A stretch of 64,000 nt of DNA, taken from Monarcha castaneiventris obscurior. Lineage: Eukaryota; Chordata; Aves; Passeriformes; Monarchidae. Made by a program: the position numbers and the translations under genes. Below are positions 1 to 14,107 of this stretch, in pieces. The notes under the pieces were generated by a model. That model saw only the letters and a list, made by a program, of their open reading frames with translations. It was not told the DNA's origin and searched no databases. The stretch spans positions 4,976,501-5,040,500 of the forward strand of contig JAMPIT010000539.1 in NCBI GenBank assembly GCA_026261815.1, written 5' to 3'. How positions within the stretch are numbered: position 1 is the first letter of the stretch; each line of letters begins with the position of its first letter.

Positions 1-3000
1 CAAAAACTTCCTTATTGATACTGAAAACATTAAAAAAAAGGTACTAAGATTTTTATAGTACTGTGATTTTTTTTTTTTTTAATTAATTTTATTTCTCTGG
101 TCCCTTCAAACTTGTATAAGTATTGTTACTGAATTTTTTCCTGTGCACCTTATGGTTCCTTGGCTTGTGAACTAGAGCTCGTAAGAAGCAAGAAAATGGG
201 AACATTTTCTTCTGTTAGTTTTCTGAGATCTCACTTCTGCAATGGTTGTAGAATGAGGGTTCTGCTTTTCCTGTTAGTAAATGCTGTTTCAATACTGATA
301 TTCTGAAATAAGGTGGCTATTCATGGTACCACACATGTAAAAATATATTCTCCTATTTCACAGGCCCAACAAATTGCATGTGAATGTGACTCCTGAGAAT
401 AAAATCAAACTTCATATGCTTCTGAAGAAGTTCTTTTCTGTTTTGACTTAGAAACTTAGCCCTGAGCTTGTAATTGCTGGTTTATGTTGTCACATAAAAA
501 TATACAAAAAAAGCAATCCAAGGCTCAAGGGAGTAGAGAAATGATAAAATCCAAACCTGAGATACAAAGAAAACTAGAATTAGTAGTGGCTTTAGTTATC
601 TGCTTGTTGCAGAATATTATGCAACTGAGACAAATAGTATATTCAAATGAGATTTATTTTATTAACCAGTTAAAGCAAACTCCACCAACATTAGAATATG
701 GATCCGTGGTGTCAAATGGAATTGATACTACCCAAATGACTTAGGAATTCCCAAGATTTCAGAAAGGGTATCTCAGCTGATCTGTGGGTTATGGTGAAAA
801 CAGGTTTTCAGTTGTACCTCCATATCTTGTCTTTACCCATAGAACAATGGAATCCTATTCCATGGGAGCATCCAATCACAGTTTTAAATAAATTTTCAGA
901 GGCTTAGATTAGAAAAATTGCCTAGGGTTGAGTACTCCATTCTTTTTTCTCATAGCTAGATTGAATCTGGCTCTTCTGATTGTCTCCATGTATGCTTTTT
1001 TTACTAGTGGTTCTCTGAATATTAACACTGTTAGAAATATAATGACAGAAATATCTGGGTTTTTTTCTTTTTTTTAGCCTTTTTCCAATCTGATTTATAT
1101 CCAAGTTATATCTCTGCTAAACTGCTTCTGCTTTCCTTCACTTGAATGTTTTGGTTTAGTGGCAACTTGTTAATGAAGTTGAAGTGATTCAGTGAAATCA
1201 AGAGGAGAGAAAATGGCTTTATGAGGATTATATGTTTTTCACTTACTTAGGATAGATGTAGTCCCCAAGTTAATCTTAAAGCCATTATTTCAATGATTTC
1301 CTACTTCCTATTAAGATGATAGCTAACAGCAAAATCCAGCCTAGGTTCAATCTTGTCTAAAGTAAATTTTTCTGACAGTTCATCTACTTGGATTGTACCT
1401 TAAACTCCATCCAGACTGGGTGAACTGCCAGTTTGGTATCAAGTCCTTTTTAAGTGTGGGTAATCTCTGTGAGCAGCATGGTAATATTCAGTCCTAGTCA
1501 CTTTTAGTACTTCCCTATCTGTTGAAAGGCAGAAATAAATTATTAGTTAGAGCTACAAAGAAGAATGAGCTAATTTTGGCTGTGACTTCATATTCACAAA
1601 AGATAAGACAGAATTAATGCATTAGTATTTTTTTTTAAAGAATTTGTTCATCTTATTTTCTCCATTTTGTCTTTCTAGCTTCAAGTCTATCTGCACGTAA
1701 CAGATACAGAGAGCAGCACTTGAATGTGAGCTGTATTTAAGAACAAATACCTATTTATGTTTATTCCTAATTCCTTTCATTGTGTGCAATTGAAGAGTAA
1801 TTCATATTACACCTCACAGTTACAGATGTGACAGGAGAGGCTTGGTAATATTTGTGATAGTGTGGGGAAAACTGCCTTTACATTCTTCTAACTTTGTTTC
1901 TAAAAGAGTGCTTTTAACTTTTATTTTTTCAGGCTTCATTTTATTGAAAAATTGACCGCCCACTCATCTCCTGCTAATGCATTTCCTTCTGTGAAATACT
2001 TGGTTTAGTCGGTGTCATGCGTGGAGGATACTAATGTCTTTTGGTGCAAAGGAGAGAACGATGATCTCTAGTGGTCTTCCTTTTTCCTTTTTAATGTAAA
2101 TGTCAAATTTTTCCCTTGGTTTTGTAGTGGTCTGTCCATTTCACTTCACCCCCAGTAAGGCTCAAAAGCTTTTGCCAGCTTATCACTTGCATCAGATAGC
2201 AGCTGGCATGGTCGAGGTGCTCTCCCAAATGGGTACAGCAAGGTTGTGGCTAAAATGTGATAGCTCTCTGCTCTGCTTGTTCTGCTTTTACAAAAATAAC
2301 CCAGGTATGCTCAGCCCAGGCGCCTTCAAATGAGTTTTCTTTGGTAGTTAAGTGACAGAATAAGACATTAGCATTTCAGTGAGGTTCCTGGTGATTCATT
2401 TTCTCCTTGGAACTTCTTAATTTGCATATATCATATTGTTCTTTTTCACTGAAATTAAATTTGTGAAGAGACTGGAATTTATATTTCGGTTTTGTTGATA
2501 TGTTTATTTATATTGTATTACATGCTTCGCTCTTTTTCCTTTATCTTCTTGATATAATAAATGGTTTATTTCCACAGTTCTGCTGATTTTTTTTTTTTGA
2601 TGTTTCAAGGTGTCTGAAAAATGATTCTGAATTTTGAGACTGTCCTTTGAGATCTGTTCATTCCAGAGCAGATAGTCTGAATGCTGAAAGTTTGAGTGCA
2701 TTTCTGCATTCCCAAAACTGAGCTGCAGCACCTGTGTATGGCTTGAGAGGAGAAGTGTAAAGGGTTTAGGACAACAGAGACAAACATGCTGCACACAGAG
2801 GATAAAAATGGTTTTGACATAATTTGAGCTCCCAGCTGCAGCCATAGGCTTCAAGAGAGTTGAATTATTTTAACTAAGGCTACTGCATAAATAGCAAAGT
2901 AATCTACAGCTAGTACATGTTTGTTTTGAGGGAGAGTTTTGTGCCTCTATAACTCACAGATTTAGCAAGAAGTGATCCTCTCACTGATCCCCTCTCCCAA

Positions 3001-6000
3001 TCCTCCTTCACTTCATGTTCTTTCCCTACCTGAGTTCCAAGTTGTTTTTTGGGGTTTTTTTTTGGCCCTTCCCACTGGAACTAGATTATGCCAATTAACT
3101 TTATGAGCATTCCTAGGGGGATTTTTGATTTGTGTTTTCCCCCCAGCTGCCTTCCTAGACAGTGCTGCGAGCCAATCTTCAAAGCTGCTGAAAGCTGAGA
3201 CTTGCTCGTGGAGCAGGGAAACAACTGGGGAGTTTAGCACCCTTTGAAAGCAGGGCTGTGTGTTTATCTCCTCTGTTTGATCACGGGGCTCCTTGTGTCA
3301 GGATTACACCGATATCGACTGGTAACATTAGCTTGGCTCTGAACCCAGCGTAGCTCAATTAGCCAAATTTTACTTCCCTGGGTTTGCCTGCCTGCTTTCT
3401 TCTCTGTGCTTTCTCTGTAGATCAAACTCTTTTTTGAGCTAAAAAGCTGAGCTAGCTAAATCCCCACAGCAGTTTCATTCAGGATTTTATTGTGACTCAC
3501 AGGACTTGACAAAATGAAAAACAAACAAATGAGCTTTTCCTGAAATGCTATTCCCTGAGTGACTTGTTTCACCTCTCACAAAGAAAGTGCAGAGATAAAG
3601 GAGAATTTAAGTTGATCAAAATCTGAATTAGAGAGAAAATATTTTATTCTGCTAACCCTTCTTCTTCAAAGAAACTGACTGACCTGCTTAAAGAAGAGGA
3701 TATCCTTATCTCTAGAGTAAAGGGACTGAGTAACAACAAAATTTATTACTAAATAATAAATGGTGTGCTTTCTTTTTCAACCATATTTGGGCGTGTTCTG
3801 TTGGGCTGTACATTTGTCCTTGCTCTTCTTAGAAACAGAAGCAAAACTTGCAAAAAGCCTTTTTGAAATCTCTGGTTTAGAGTTGCTACAGCCTCCTGCC
3901 TGTAGGATAGGCAGTTCTCCTGGGGCTGACTGGCATCCTGGGTTGCTCATTATAGAGGAGGAGAACCTCCACAACAGCAAAATGCAATTTTTTTGCCAAC
4001 TTTGTGAAAAATGTTGTGGATCAGCCATATGCCTGCTAAATCTTCTGGGGCTGCTTTCAGTGCAGACTCCCATTGGGGAGGTCCAGCCTGCTGCTTCAGT
4101 GATGTTCAGGGTGACAAAGGCAGCCCAGCAGCTCCTCTGCCAGGTGTGGTGGGTATGAGCAGGCTGCCTGGTGTCCCAGGGATGCCTGTTTTTTCCAGTT
4201 GTTCCTTGGACTGTCAGAAGGGACAAATTGTCTTATTTCTCTGACACTGACTAGGTAAACAAACGTGCAGCTCTGGGATTTTAGCTAAAAGAGGAGGAAT
4301 CAAAAAGCCTGACCTGTGCTATATACACCTTCCTCTTGAGGAAGCATAGCTTGCCCTCAGGTCTCACTGGAAATTCTCTTTGTATCATAGGAAATGGGCA
4401 TTTTTACCATTGTGAGCCTTTGGCAAGATGGAGGAGGAACTGCAGTCATATTTTACTCCTTGCTTTTAAAACAGCTGGCCACATAATCTAAAAAATTCTG
4501 CTACAAGATGTATTTTTCTTTAAAATGGCCAAATTTAGGAGTGGCCCATTGCAGGAACTGGCAGGCTGCAGGAGCTAAGGTGCTGGGAAGACAGAACTGT
4601 ACTCTGTGGAGTATCCTCTGTCTCTTAGGAGGTAGAGAAGCTCTGCCTGGGAAAGGAGAGGTGGTCTGCTCCTGTCTGACTTCAGGTTGTTATACATTGC
4701 TGATGGGTAATTCCACAAAAGACAGTAGTGAAGCCTGCTCAGGTTCAGATCCAGACTTCAGGGTCTGCAGACCCTAATGCTCCCTCACTCTTATTTTGGA
4801 AATTCATAAAATTTGAAGCTTTCTCTTCCTTATTTCGCCCCACTGCCTCTTCTCCCCAGATTTAAGATGAAGAATCAGCAAAGAGAACGATGGTAGCCCT
4901 AGGCAAAGTGCTGTGGAGATGAGACTGGAAAGGAAGAAAAGAGAAAGCTGAAAACTTTCAGCACAGTCTGTCAGCCTTGGGCATGGAATATGAACCTAAC
5001 AGGCCTGGAAAGATTTCACCAGTGACTAATGATTGTGTTCTTCTCTGCAAACCTTTTGTAATATCTGCTGCAAATTATGTTTTCATAGTTAAATAAGTAT
5101 GTGGGGCAACCAAATGTGCTTTTTGAAGTCTCTTTGTACATGCACTGCCTGTATTTTTTCACTTGCCTGTGCTGGACAGGTTCAGCACAGCTGCTAAACT
5201 GTGGCTGTGTGGGAGCCAATGTAACCCAGCCCTCAGATATATTTTTCTCTTTAGAGAAACCTTATGTGCAGGCAAGCCTCAGGGTGAGCTATGAAAGTAT
5301 AAGAAGTGGCTAAAGTAAGAAGTATTTCAAACTAAGGCCATAGTAATAAAATAATTATATCTGGTATTGGTTGACTTAAACTGCTGACTAAAACTGTGCT
5401 CCATCAAAATGCTGTGACAGCAGAATATCAAACTCCATTTAAACTGTATTTAAAACAAGCCCACTTTGGAGCTTCTGGACCATATTCACTGGTGTGTCAC
5501 TTCTGTTTATACTGGTGTGAAATTAATTATGAGCAAGCATTTATTGCAGTGTGATAGAATAGGATGACTGTGTCTTCACTTATTACCATGCCAGTGAGAC
5601 TGCAAATATAACCTAATTCTTCCCTGACAGAGATGTGCAGAAAATGCACTGAAAGTCTCTGAAGGACTTCTTATGGGTTCTTGTGCATTCAATGAATGCA
5701 TTGAAAAAGTGAGTTAGAGAATGCTGTTTGTTTTTTTCCTTGGAGATCAAGCTGTATAATTGCAATATGGTCCTTCTGGAAAGCTCCTATGATCTGGTTA
5801 CAGCACCTCTGCTGTGATCTCTTCTGCTTAATGAGTGTCTGACCCAATAAGAGACAGAGAAAGTGGGGTAAGAAGTGCATGGCTAAGCATAAGTAAAGAA
5901 ATGGATAATTTTTCTTATCATATGATATTATGTGTTAACTATTTGCCCAGAGGCATAAGAAATATTTTTTTTTTTAGTATCTAGATCAGATGTCTGGCAT

Positions 6001-9000
6001 GAAAATGAAATTTTAAAGACTGCATGTTTACTTTAGTGATATTGTGCAATATTAATTAATTGAACGCTACTTGGGTACTGTTAAAGGGTAAAAAAGGCAA
6101 ATACAGCACCATAAACTCATTGGAACATGAATATTCAATGGCTTCTTTTCACCTGATTATACTTGAAAAACCATAAATTCCTAAAAATAAGCACTCCCCC
6201 AAATTACCCTTGGAATATTGTAACCTCTTCTTTCAGATTTATTCATTAGGTAGCCTAGGCAGTATATAAGTAAGCTGTTCTGTTTCATGGTGCCTACTTT
6301 GTGTTTCTTTGGACTTGCAAGCAGTTTTACTAGAATAGAGGAGGGAAACCAGGAGGGAAACCTGTATTTTATACTGTGATAATAAGATCTGGTAGGTTCT
6401 CTAATGCAATACATATGCAAATCAGCAGCGCTTGAAACAGTTTCAGCCACTTTTAGAATTACATCAGGGAGAACAACATAAAGAAACTTGCCCAGAGTCA
6501 CTGCACTTATTAGGAAATGCCTCAGAAACCTCCCTGGTGAAATGCAAATGAGATTCATAAGTCAATACAGGAGATGCAACAGAACCAACTCTGTGAAGAT
6601 CAACATCCCAGAGACATCCTGACATGTCAGTGTTAATGTCCCTCTTTTAACTTCCTGCATTATAAATTCATGAGTCTCAAATCTGTTGTATGTTATGAAT
6701 TTGTAAATTGAAACCGTGACCTTTTTAACTTAAAGCAGCAAAACCCGCACAAGAAAGCAAATCTTTATAGAGCTAACAACTGGGATGTAGCACAGTGATG
6801 AAAATTGAAGTGTGACAGGGTTTTTCTTCTCCTTCCAAAGGAAACCCTACTGCATTTTGAACATAACTTCAGATTTTAGCAGCAAAAAGTACTGTGTTGG
6901 TTTCCAACTCTCATGACAGATGACTGTCAAACGTCAGTGGGGCTATGGACAATAACTGGCATTCTGCTGCAGGCTCAAATAAAATGTTAACAAGGCTCTT
7001 ACATGGCTCAGTCCCTTTATTCAGCAAAGAGATAGGAGCCTTTCTCTGCCCATCAGGATTTAACAGACACTTGCCAAGATCAGTCTGAGCTGGTTATTAG
7101 AACAGCATTTTTGCTTTTGTTCCCAGGAAAACCTATCTCTGCTGAGATAACAGCAGACAAACAAAAGCAGGTGTAGGCTTCTCTCTGAAGTTATATTTGA
7201 GATTAGTGCAGATCATGTGTTTATGAATCTCTGAGAGTTTTAACCCAGTTGTTCACTCTGATATGCATGGCTGAAGGAAGAGTAGAAAGGGATATGTAGT
7301 ATACAACCAGATTCTTTTTTCCTACTGCAAGTACATTGAGGAAGTAATGAGGTAAAAGGGTTTTCTTTCTGTCTTTGCATGGGTGGAAAAGTTGAGGTGG
7401 GATGAAGGATGGTGGAAGATTTCTTTGTGAACCCTGTGCTCACCCTATATGCCTGTATTTAAGCACTGAATCTTGTGTAGTGGGTTGCAGTATTTTCAAT
7501 ATCTTTCATATAACTAAGAAAGAGTAATGGTTATCTCATGTTTTCATCTGAAACCGTGTTGAAGAGAATTCAAGTTGTGGATATATTGTGGCTTGTAGAT
7601 ACTTCAGTGCTTTCCAGAATGGCTGCTACACTTTTTCTTTAAACATGTTTTCCTTTCTGTTTCTATCTGCTTGCTCCTTTCACTTGACTTTAGACTGCAA
7701 ATTTTTGGGGTGCAAGTGATGCATTTCTCTGTGCAGATGTGATCAGCACACAGAGATCAGTCTGTTGGCTTTGGGGCTCTGAGAAACTGTCAGCTTTAGC
7801 TGATGATTAGTAAAGCAAATAACACTAGGAGTGGAGAGATGAGGCTCCAACAAAATTGGGTTACAGATGTGAGAAGGCAAGAAAAGAGAATTAAACAGAG
7901 AAATGAAACCCATAGGCTGGGTAGGTGACCTTCTCCTATGTGCTTTAGAAGTACACAGGTGTTGAAATAATTGACATAGCTTACAGGAGAGTCAGACTAA
8001 TGTAATGATCAAGCAAATCAGAACTCATGCCAGCCAGAGTCTGGATTGTTGTATATTGTCTTACAGCCTTTCCCTTCTGCTGGGAGGGCTGGAGGATGCA
8101 TGTGGAGAAAAGGGCATGGTCAGACTTATATTGGTCTAAACAACATAACATTTATTCCCTTGAACTGCCTCAGCTTTGCTAATGCTGAGTTAATTTAATG
8201 TTGCTGTGGACACCCTGGTGTTCTGATCTTTGTTGTAGGTGACAAAAGTATTGTCTTTAAACTATTTGGAAGAATGAAGGATTTCTGTGTGCTTTCATTT
8301 AGGTAAACTGTTTAAATAAAAGTGAGCATCAAATATGGATATTTACCCCTTAACTCTTAGAACATAATCTGTTGCTTCTTTTATTCCCCTAAAGACAATA
8401 AATAGGGCACTTCATTGCTACTAGTGTACATATTATGTATAAAATACCCACATATACTGAATTACTCAAATGTAAGCCTCTGTTTCTGGAACCAAATATT
8501 TTCTGACTAAAGAAAAAGTCTTTCCAATAGATTTTGATGGGTAAAAGTAGTATCTTTGTGCAAGAGACTTTGAATATATAAGATTTCCTTTTAAAATACC
8601 ATCTTATTGTGAGATGTTTCAGTTGAATAGGTTTTTTTTTCTCTCCCAAAAGATTAGCTTAACTTGGACTTTAGAATGGACTTTTTCTTGGCAGGGAGGC
8701 ACTTTTTCCTGATTACTAGTAGCAATTATGTAGTTTTGAGATGTATTCTGGAATTCAAGGCCATTAAGCACATCATATATTCCATGATGTGTGTTGTTCA
8801 GTAGGGTGTAGCTTCTGGAACAATGTCACCTTGATTGCAAGAAGTAGTTTGAAAATAAGATTTCTGGATGTGCAAAAATCTGTAAGGAAGACTAAGAAAT
8901 CCTTGTGAAAGCTGAGCCAAAATGTGTGTTTTAAACAATGTACAATTGCAAATACAATTATTCTCATGGCACATTTCATTTGATTTTTAGTCTTGGAGAG

Positions 9001-9270
9001 ACCAGGTAAGTTTGGCTGATGTACTTTATGGAAAACAAATAATGACTCCTAAGAGGAAGTGCAGTACAATGTTGGAGGAGGCTTCAGCTCGAATCTCCTC
9101 TCAATCCTTCACCTTGTCTAACAGCAGACAAGCTGGAAAGCTTTGTGCACGTTTACCATAAGTGAATGTACACACTGTAAATTCCTTATGGCAGGAATCT
9201 TGTCTGCTTCTGTAAAATATTCTGCACAGCAGCGGCTCTGTGCTGTCCAAATACCAACAGGGTGGGTAAA
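1..9270. other. AT-rich non-coding stretch, no gene seen
   Basis: Stop codons are dense in all six frames. The longest open frames are about 75 to 149 codons (for example 3760-4158 plus, and 3777-4226 minus on the same DNA) and resemble no protein I know. Visible simple sequence is limited to T runs near 67-80 and 2587-2600, a G/T-rich patch near 3043-3063, and a T run near 5967-5977. A sentence-level look found no LTR, CR1 or tandem array. A very short candidate exon at 8991-9005 is listed among the findings. The stretch could be intergenic DNA or part of a long intron. Confidence 0.6.
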
Positions 9271-9400
9271 CAAGAAAACCCCTCTTATTTTGGGTGAGAA
9301 TCCATCAAAGGAATCTAATGAAAATGAGAAGAAAACAAGAAAACCCCTCTTATTTTGGGTGAGAATCCATCAAGGGAATCTAATGAAAATGAGAAGAAAT
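9271..9400. repeat. Tandem duplication, 2 copies of a 65 bp unit
   Basis: Copy 1 is 9271-9335 and copy 2 is 9336-9400. Both begin CAAGAAAACCCCTCTTATTT and run in register for 65 bases with only two substitutions: A versus G near unit position 39, and A versus T at the last base. There is no gap and no spacer. The near identity points to a young duplication compared with the decayed repeats elsewhere in the window. The unit length is not a multiple of three, so any frame through it shifts between copies. No link to a known repeat family is visible. Confidence 0.95.
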
Positions 9401-12400
9401 GATGTGCCAACAGGGAGCTTTGATGAGTCACTGTTCCATGAGGAACGTGCCAGGCCATTTCAAACTGGGGAAGAGAAGGAACGAAGAGCCCTTAGAGAGA
9501 ATGGTGGCAGCAGAGCCACGACAGTCTGGTTCTCTAAATAAACACCATAAAACTGCAAAGATGCCTCCAACTCAGGCAGGGAAGGGGACTTGTACACCTG
9601 AGAGCTGTTGATCTGCTGTGTGGGAGAGACATATTGGATGTACCAGGAAAAGCAGCGCATCCCAGCCCTTTGGAGAAGCACAGAGATGGAGTCGTGGCTG
9701 TATGGGCTTGCAGCATCCAACACAGGAGCAGAAACTGAGCCTCTTACTCATGTTGGACAGTGCTGTAATTTCATAATTAATTCCAGCTGTGGGAAGGGAG
9801 AAAGAGCCTAAATCCTTTGGGTCTCTGAGAGCCAGAGTTGTGTGTGCCATGGTTATCAAAGTTTTCATGGGGTTCTTCTGATTAAAGAGTTAATCAGAGA
9901 AGCCAATGAGAAGCTGAGAGAAGCATTGACACTTTCCTTGTTACAGGCCAGGTGTTGTGCCTTGCAACACTCAAAAATTTCCTCAGGCTGCCCAAGGAGG
10001 GGGGAACCTTCCCATAATCCACTAGGGTGCATCAGAATGGCACAAGGACTAAGGATTTCATCCACCCTCTTACCAATAGGCAGAATCTGAAGTAAAACAG
10101 GTCTTGTAAGGAGTTCCATTCCCTACTGACCACAGTGCTGCATGGAATTGGCCTCTAACTGCAGAAATAGGGACAAAAATTCACATAGCAGGGCTTAACA
10201 AATTTAAGAAAAATTTAAATTTATTTTTTGCATTTCTATGGAAGAACATGATTCTTCTTGATTAATTTAGATTTTTTTTTTTGTTTGTATTGTTTTTGGC
10301 TTTTGTCTTTGTAAAGGGGGTGGGGGCAGCTTTTTTGGGACAGATTCAAGCTCCAAATATTAAAAGTACAAATGTTTTTCCTTTCTGACTAAAATTTTAA
10401 AGAAATTAGATTTATGCATACATCAGTTCTTTAAAATATAACCTCAATAATATTAAAGGTACAGCCTACACTAGAGGAAATCAATAATAGTAATTTAAGA
10501 AAACGACATTTTTCTCTTCTCTGACATGCACACATTCTAATTAAAAATGTATGGTTTTTATCCTATAGAAGAAGACTAATTGAAGCAACTACTAATGTAT
10601 GCACGATGTTTTATAAGGAGTTTCGTTTGACAATGTAGTGCAGCAAGGGAGGAAAATGGATTGCCAAATGATACTGAGTAAACAAAGTTCTGCAGTTCTA
10701 AGCACAAGGATGAACTAAGGGAATTTTTTATGGAGCATTTTTTATAGAACATAAAGCTCTGATTTTTGTCCAGGGTGTGTGGGTTTCAGGGATGTTAGTT
10801 GTCCCCAAAACACTGGTCCAAATGAGAGTCTGTGGGACTGTAGCTTCCTTGTGGATCTGATACAGCAGAGCTGCAGATTTTGACTCTCAATAGGCTCAGA
10901 TGTCTCATGTCCCAGTGATTCTGTGAGTCAGTGGAATGGGTATGAACATGTCTTAAGACTTTCCTCTGAGCTCTCAGAATATTAGGAAGTCTCTGTTGAT
11001 GAGACCCTAATTTCAGATGATTTTTAGTGTTTCAAATAACATTAATAATAATTTTTAAAATTTCAGTGCTTTCTGACGCTGCCTTAGGGCAGTAATTTTG
11101 TATGGGTTTGAAAAAGAACATATAACAGATGATACACGTTGGTAAGAATTACTCATTGAAATTCATTCCAAGTCACAGGGATCCAGGAGCAGCAACTGCA
11201 AACTCAAGCAAACTGGCTATTGAGTTGTAACAAAGCAAAACTTGAAAGAAGAGTATTTGTCTCTTGGAAGCTGGACCTTGTGCAAGCAGGTGGCTTGGTG
11301 CAGAGTGAATAACTAATCAACACAAGATTTAGTCTTTGAGGCTGTTTTCCCTCAGAGCTTTTCCTGTGTAAGCACTTATTGGCTGACCTCGAATAAAGCA
11401 AAGCATCCCTTTGAAATAACAGCTTACTTGCAGGGCATTTTATCCCCAGGTGACTGGTGCAATCACAAATGAATAAATCATGTATATATCATGTAGATTT
11501 GCTTGTACTGCAGTATTAAGAGTCTTTGAAAGTGTAAGAATGCTCTTATTAGTGTGCAGGAAGGGCTGTGTGGGAGAGCAACTGAGGTGGTGAGTAACTA
11601 AAAACGATGAGAAAGGACAGAATAATATGGCTGCTAGACACATGGGCAGAAAAATGATCATGCTCAAAACATCACCATCTATCCTTGTCAGCAGCAGTGA
11701 GAAAATTACTTGTGCTTACAAATGTAAAGACTCTGAGTAAAGGAAAAGCAAAAATGAATAACACAAGTTTGGATGTGATATCGCCTGGTAGTTTCTAGAG
11801 TGTCTTCTGCAACTTTTTCCAGGGAGTTTGATTACATTTATTTCAACTTTGGGGTCACTGAGAGCTAAACCTCAGTCTATGGGTTTCAAGGTACCTCCAA
11901 GCAGAATGTGTAATGCTTTGCCAGGCAACACTGCTGTCCCCTCCACCTTTGCTTTGAGCTGAAAGTAACAGACAGGTGGAAGGAGATAAGAAATGGAGAG
12001 AAGGAAATTATGGAATTACTTAATGTAAGAAAGGACTTTTAGCAGAATAAAAGTGAAAAATGCATCAGGATTTGTTCTCTGGAAGCCAACAGCCTTAGCT
12101 CTCTTGGGAGCTTGCACACCTATGAGCAGAAAAAGAGGAAAGAATACTCTTATGGACAAAAATATCTGGAGTCAAAAGTCTGTTATTCCACAGATGGGCA
12201 AAAAAGTTTGAGTGCTCATAAGCCGACACAATTTATATATGGATTGTGTATTTGGGCACCAAGTTAAACAACAAAATTATGAAAACCTTATTCTAAACCA
12301 CTTCACAAGTTCAATGCAGACTTAAATATTTTCATTACACTTGTCTTGGAGGGAAATAGAAGAATGAAACCCTAATCTAAGATCTGAGCAAAAATCATTG

Positions 12401-14021
12401 CATAACTAGTAGGTTTAACATTTTTGAAGACAGTCTGATTTTTTTTTTTTTCCCTTTACATGACCTTTTATTTTTTGAGCAGTATGACTTTTCCTCTTAG
12501 GAAAAAACAGAAAGCCTGCAGCTCTCTAGTTTTAGAAGCTGTTGTAAAGAATGTAGCTGATCTGAAGGGTTTGCCTGAACTCTACATTATAGGTGAAAAA
12601 GCTGTGGATTATTATTCTGATTACACTTTACCCTGTATGGTTTAGTGGCCTTCCTACATGGACACATTGTGTCTCTACTGCATCCCTGAACATGATGCTC
12701 AGCCTTAACATAGACTTGAACATCTGTAACTATTTAAGAGAAGCTATTAATCATCACTTTGAAGTTTTCCTACCTGTGAGCCTTCTACCTCACTGAGCAG
12801 GATGTAATTTTGTTGGTAAAACCAGCAGCACCATAACTCTTTTGCTTTGAAACAATTTACTTTGAACAGATATTTTAGTGTTTTAACAGAGACAGAAGAA
12901 CAAAAGCCAAGTCTATTTGTAGCTTTGTTATCCAGAGCCAGCCCCTCATTATGTTGAGCACTGTGTAATGTTAGCAAAATGGAGGCAGTGCCTACACATC
13001 TTATGCTAGCTGGTGCACTTCACAGAAAAATAAATAGCAGTTTACAAAAGCAGATATCTGCAGCACAAAGAGCAAAAAAGCAGTAATTCTCCCTTTGCAG
13101 CACTAGTAAATAACAGCACAAGTGCTTCAGAGCAGTTCCAGGGCTGGTGCTGGTGTGCACCAGTGCAGAGAGGTCTGCAGGTGCTGAAACAGAGCAGTGA
13201 ATGCACCCAGGTGCCCAGTGTGGCTCTGGGTGTCAGCACAGCTTTCTGCAGGTACTCACTGGTGCAGCCCAGCCTTCAGTGGGTTTCAAGTTCAGGAACC
13301 GCTGGTTTTGTTACCCACTACCCTTGCATTGCCTGGATAGCATCAAAGAATAGAAGAAAAGAAATAGAAATTATCATATCTGTATGAAATAATTCTAATC
13401 TTACTACAAGGATCTTGACTTCCCCCCCACTTTTTTCTTTTTCTTTTTTAAAAATTTTTATGTTGCCTTCACCTTTTTCTCATGACTCTTTCTGTGTATT
13501 CTTAAATTCTGTCAACTTTGGTATATTTCACTTCATATCTCTTGGATTGTTGATCATTATAATGCAATACATAGGAAAATGTAAAATTGCAGAAAAAAAG
13601 GGAAGGACTTTGAAGTTTTTTTTCCTACCTTTTAAAGTGTTCCCACTGCACATAAGATAAAAGCGGCCAAAAATATTTCTACACCCAGTTGCTTTGTAGA
13701 GTTTGCTTGATCCTCAAGAGGAAAAAAAAAGCTTCTGTAGTAGGTCCCTTTTTCCTTTTTAGGAAATGTAACAAGATTTTTCCTGGATAATCAAAAAAAT
13801 AGACACTTTCTAATAGACTGAACATGATCCTGAGGAGTCCAAGTTGTTGTTTTTTTTTTTTTTTTTAATCATATAGAGCAGAATGTAAAGTTTAAGTATA
13901 AAAGTGATCTACCCTCACTAATTTTCGGACTACCTTGTCAGTACTTCTTCCTTTGTACATTATAATGGTCCAACAAGTCTTGGAGCAGCACCTCCTAGAT
14001 TCCATTCTTTTGTCTCTTCTG
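9401..14021. other. Non-coding stretch, no gene seen
   Basis: The part from 9401 to about 10130 is richer in G and C than its surroundings and carries several overlapping short frames on both strands (60-98 codons). None looks like a real protein, and their overlap is expected from a local drop in stop codons. I could not match this patch to an LTR or CR1. The rest is AT-rich. Simple sequence includes a T-rich then G-rich patch at about 10269-10328, a T run near 12440-12451, a pyrimidine-rich stretch at about 13421-13460, and a run of 17 T at 13850-13866. Confidence 0.55.
13850..13866. repeat. Poly(T) run, 17 bases
   Basis: An uninterrupted T run. On the minus strand it is an A run, which can mark the tail of a retrotransposed copy, but the flanking sequence on the expected side resembles no known transcript, so I treat it as simple sequence. 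Confidence 0.9.
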
Positions 14022-14044
14022 ATGTATATACATATATACATATA

Positions 14045-14081
<37 letters not shown>

Positions 14082-14107
14082 ATATATATGTGTGTATATA
14101 TATATGC
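14022..14107. repeat. TA/TG compound microsatellite
   Basis: The core is a pure TA run of about 25 bases (14047-14071). It is flanked by TATA and TATG/TGTG variants that stretch the alternating purine-pyrimidine tract to roughly 86 bases. Alternating TA/TG tracts of this kind are length-variable and can adopt non-B structures. The short open frame on the minus strand here, with Tyr/Ile repeats, is only a translation of the microsatellite. Confidence 0.95.

Noticed and set aside
3760..4226. Genes on either strand (132 and 149 codons)
   Set aside because: Two long frames overlap on opposite strands in a locally GC-richer patch. Neither has a recognisable domain, and such mirrored frames are typical of chance.
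6440..6530. A second MIR element
   Set aside because: Only the AAACTTGCCCAGAGTCACTG part resembles MIR. The rest does not follow the consensus order, so the match is too short.
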